Source: Bacillota bacterium (GTDB lineage: Bacteria > Bacillota > Clostridia > Lachnospirales > Lachnospiraceae). From it: a stretch of DNA of 64,000 nt. Both the position numbers and the translations under genes were made by a program. The DNA is taken from contig JAEYGZ010000046.1 in the NCBI GenBank assembly GCA_023409535.1, forward strand, positions 1 through 64,000, in the 5' to 3' direction. Under the pieces are notes generated by a model that was not told where the DNA came from, made no database searches, and saw nothing but the letters and a program-made list of their open reading frames with translations. Positions 63,947-64,000 of this stretch are shown here, one piece after another (position 1 is the first letter of the stretch; every line of letters starts with the position of its first letter).

Positions 63947-64000
63947 GTGAAAATAGCATTCTGGAGTAATGCCATGGAATGGTGTTCAGTTTCGGCTAAT
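63947..64000 (+). CDS. 5' end of a gene running off the window, unidentified
   Basis: AAGGAGG at 63932-63938 and a GTG at 63947 open a frame MKIAFWSNAMEWCSVSAN that stays open to the window end. The start resembles short N-termini of ParA/TadZ-like P-loop proteins in Clostridia (KIAFWSxxxxQxxTTSN), but the usual Gly-Lys-Thr stretch is not seen, so the assignment is weak. The stretch 63731-63931 has nothing I recognise. Confidence 0.5.
   Translation, partial: MKIAFWSNAMEWCSVSAN

Noticed and set aside
1..64000. tRNA, rRNA, prophage or CRISPR array anywhere in the window
   Set aside because: No cloverleaf, rRNA landmark, phage structural gene or spaced repeat array was recognised by eye; a tRNAscan and CRISPR finder run would be decisive.

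Overview
The window looks like chromosomal DNA of an anaerobic, low-GC Clostridia, most likely a Lachnospiraceae-type organism (inference). Evidence: strong AGGAGG-type ribosome binding sites, consensus SigA promoters, a T-box leader and a lysine riboswitch, a duplicated 2-hydroxyacyl-CoA dehydratase activase, a C_GCAxxG_C_C protein, a DUF4179 anti-sigma factor, and an IS200/IS605 remnant. No rRNA, tRNA, CRISPR array or prophage was seen.

Layout. 0-0.3 kb: right end of an IS200/IS605-type element (TnpB C-terminus and omega-RNA-like hairpin) and a tiny membrane peptide. 0.5-12 kb: giant two-ATPase activase, a zinc-ribbon membrane protein, a heterodimeric ABC exporter, a PHP phosphatase, and a CobW-type GTPase with a C_GCAxxG_C_C protein. 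12-29 kb: a catabolic locus with a chemoreceptor, a cupin, two paralogous FadR-type regulators, an iron-type dehydrogenase, a DapA-superfamily aldolase, a complete LIV-type ABC importer, an FAH-family enzyme, L-fucose isomerase and an AraB-type kinase. A 19-bp inverted repeat (CATGTTGT-N3-ACAACATG) recurs at three promoters and appears to tie these genes into one regulon. This is the best candidate for an undescribed system: a deoxysugar/pentose or derived sugar-acid pathway fed by an amino-acid-type transporter.

29-37 kb: tyrS behind a T-box leader, an ECF sigma/anti-sigma pair, and an aroF-tyrA-aroA operon. Three separate short tandem repeats lie within 3 kb here, including a Ser/Glu/Gln repeat inserted in AroA. 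37-42 kb: an EF-G paralogue, a purine permease behind an unidentified structured leader with a terminator, and a zinc-ribbon protein. 42-50.5 kb: a LacI-regulated maltodextrin locus (binding lipoprotein, MalF, MalG, intracellular GH13, lipoprotein GH13). 50.5-55 kb: uracil permease, DUF4153 protein, MalY/PatB-type lyase.

55-58 kb: a lysine riboswitch followed by an amino-acid ABC importer, so the importer is inferred to carry lysine. 58-63.4 kb: YibE/F protein, alkaline phosphatase, amidase-family protein, metallo-beta-lactamase-fold hydrolase. 63.4-63.8 kb: a probable type I toxin-antitoxin module, with a 40-aa membrane toxin and a convergent antisense RNA. 63.95 kb: the start of a gene running off the window.

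All calls were made by reading the sequence. No database search, folding or alignment program was run. Start codons were chosen mainly from ribosome binding sites.
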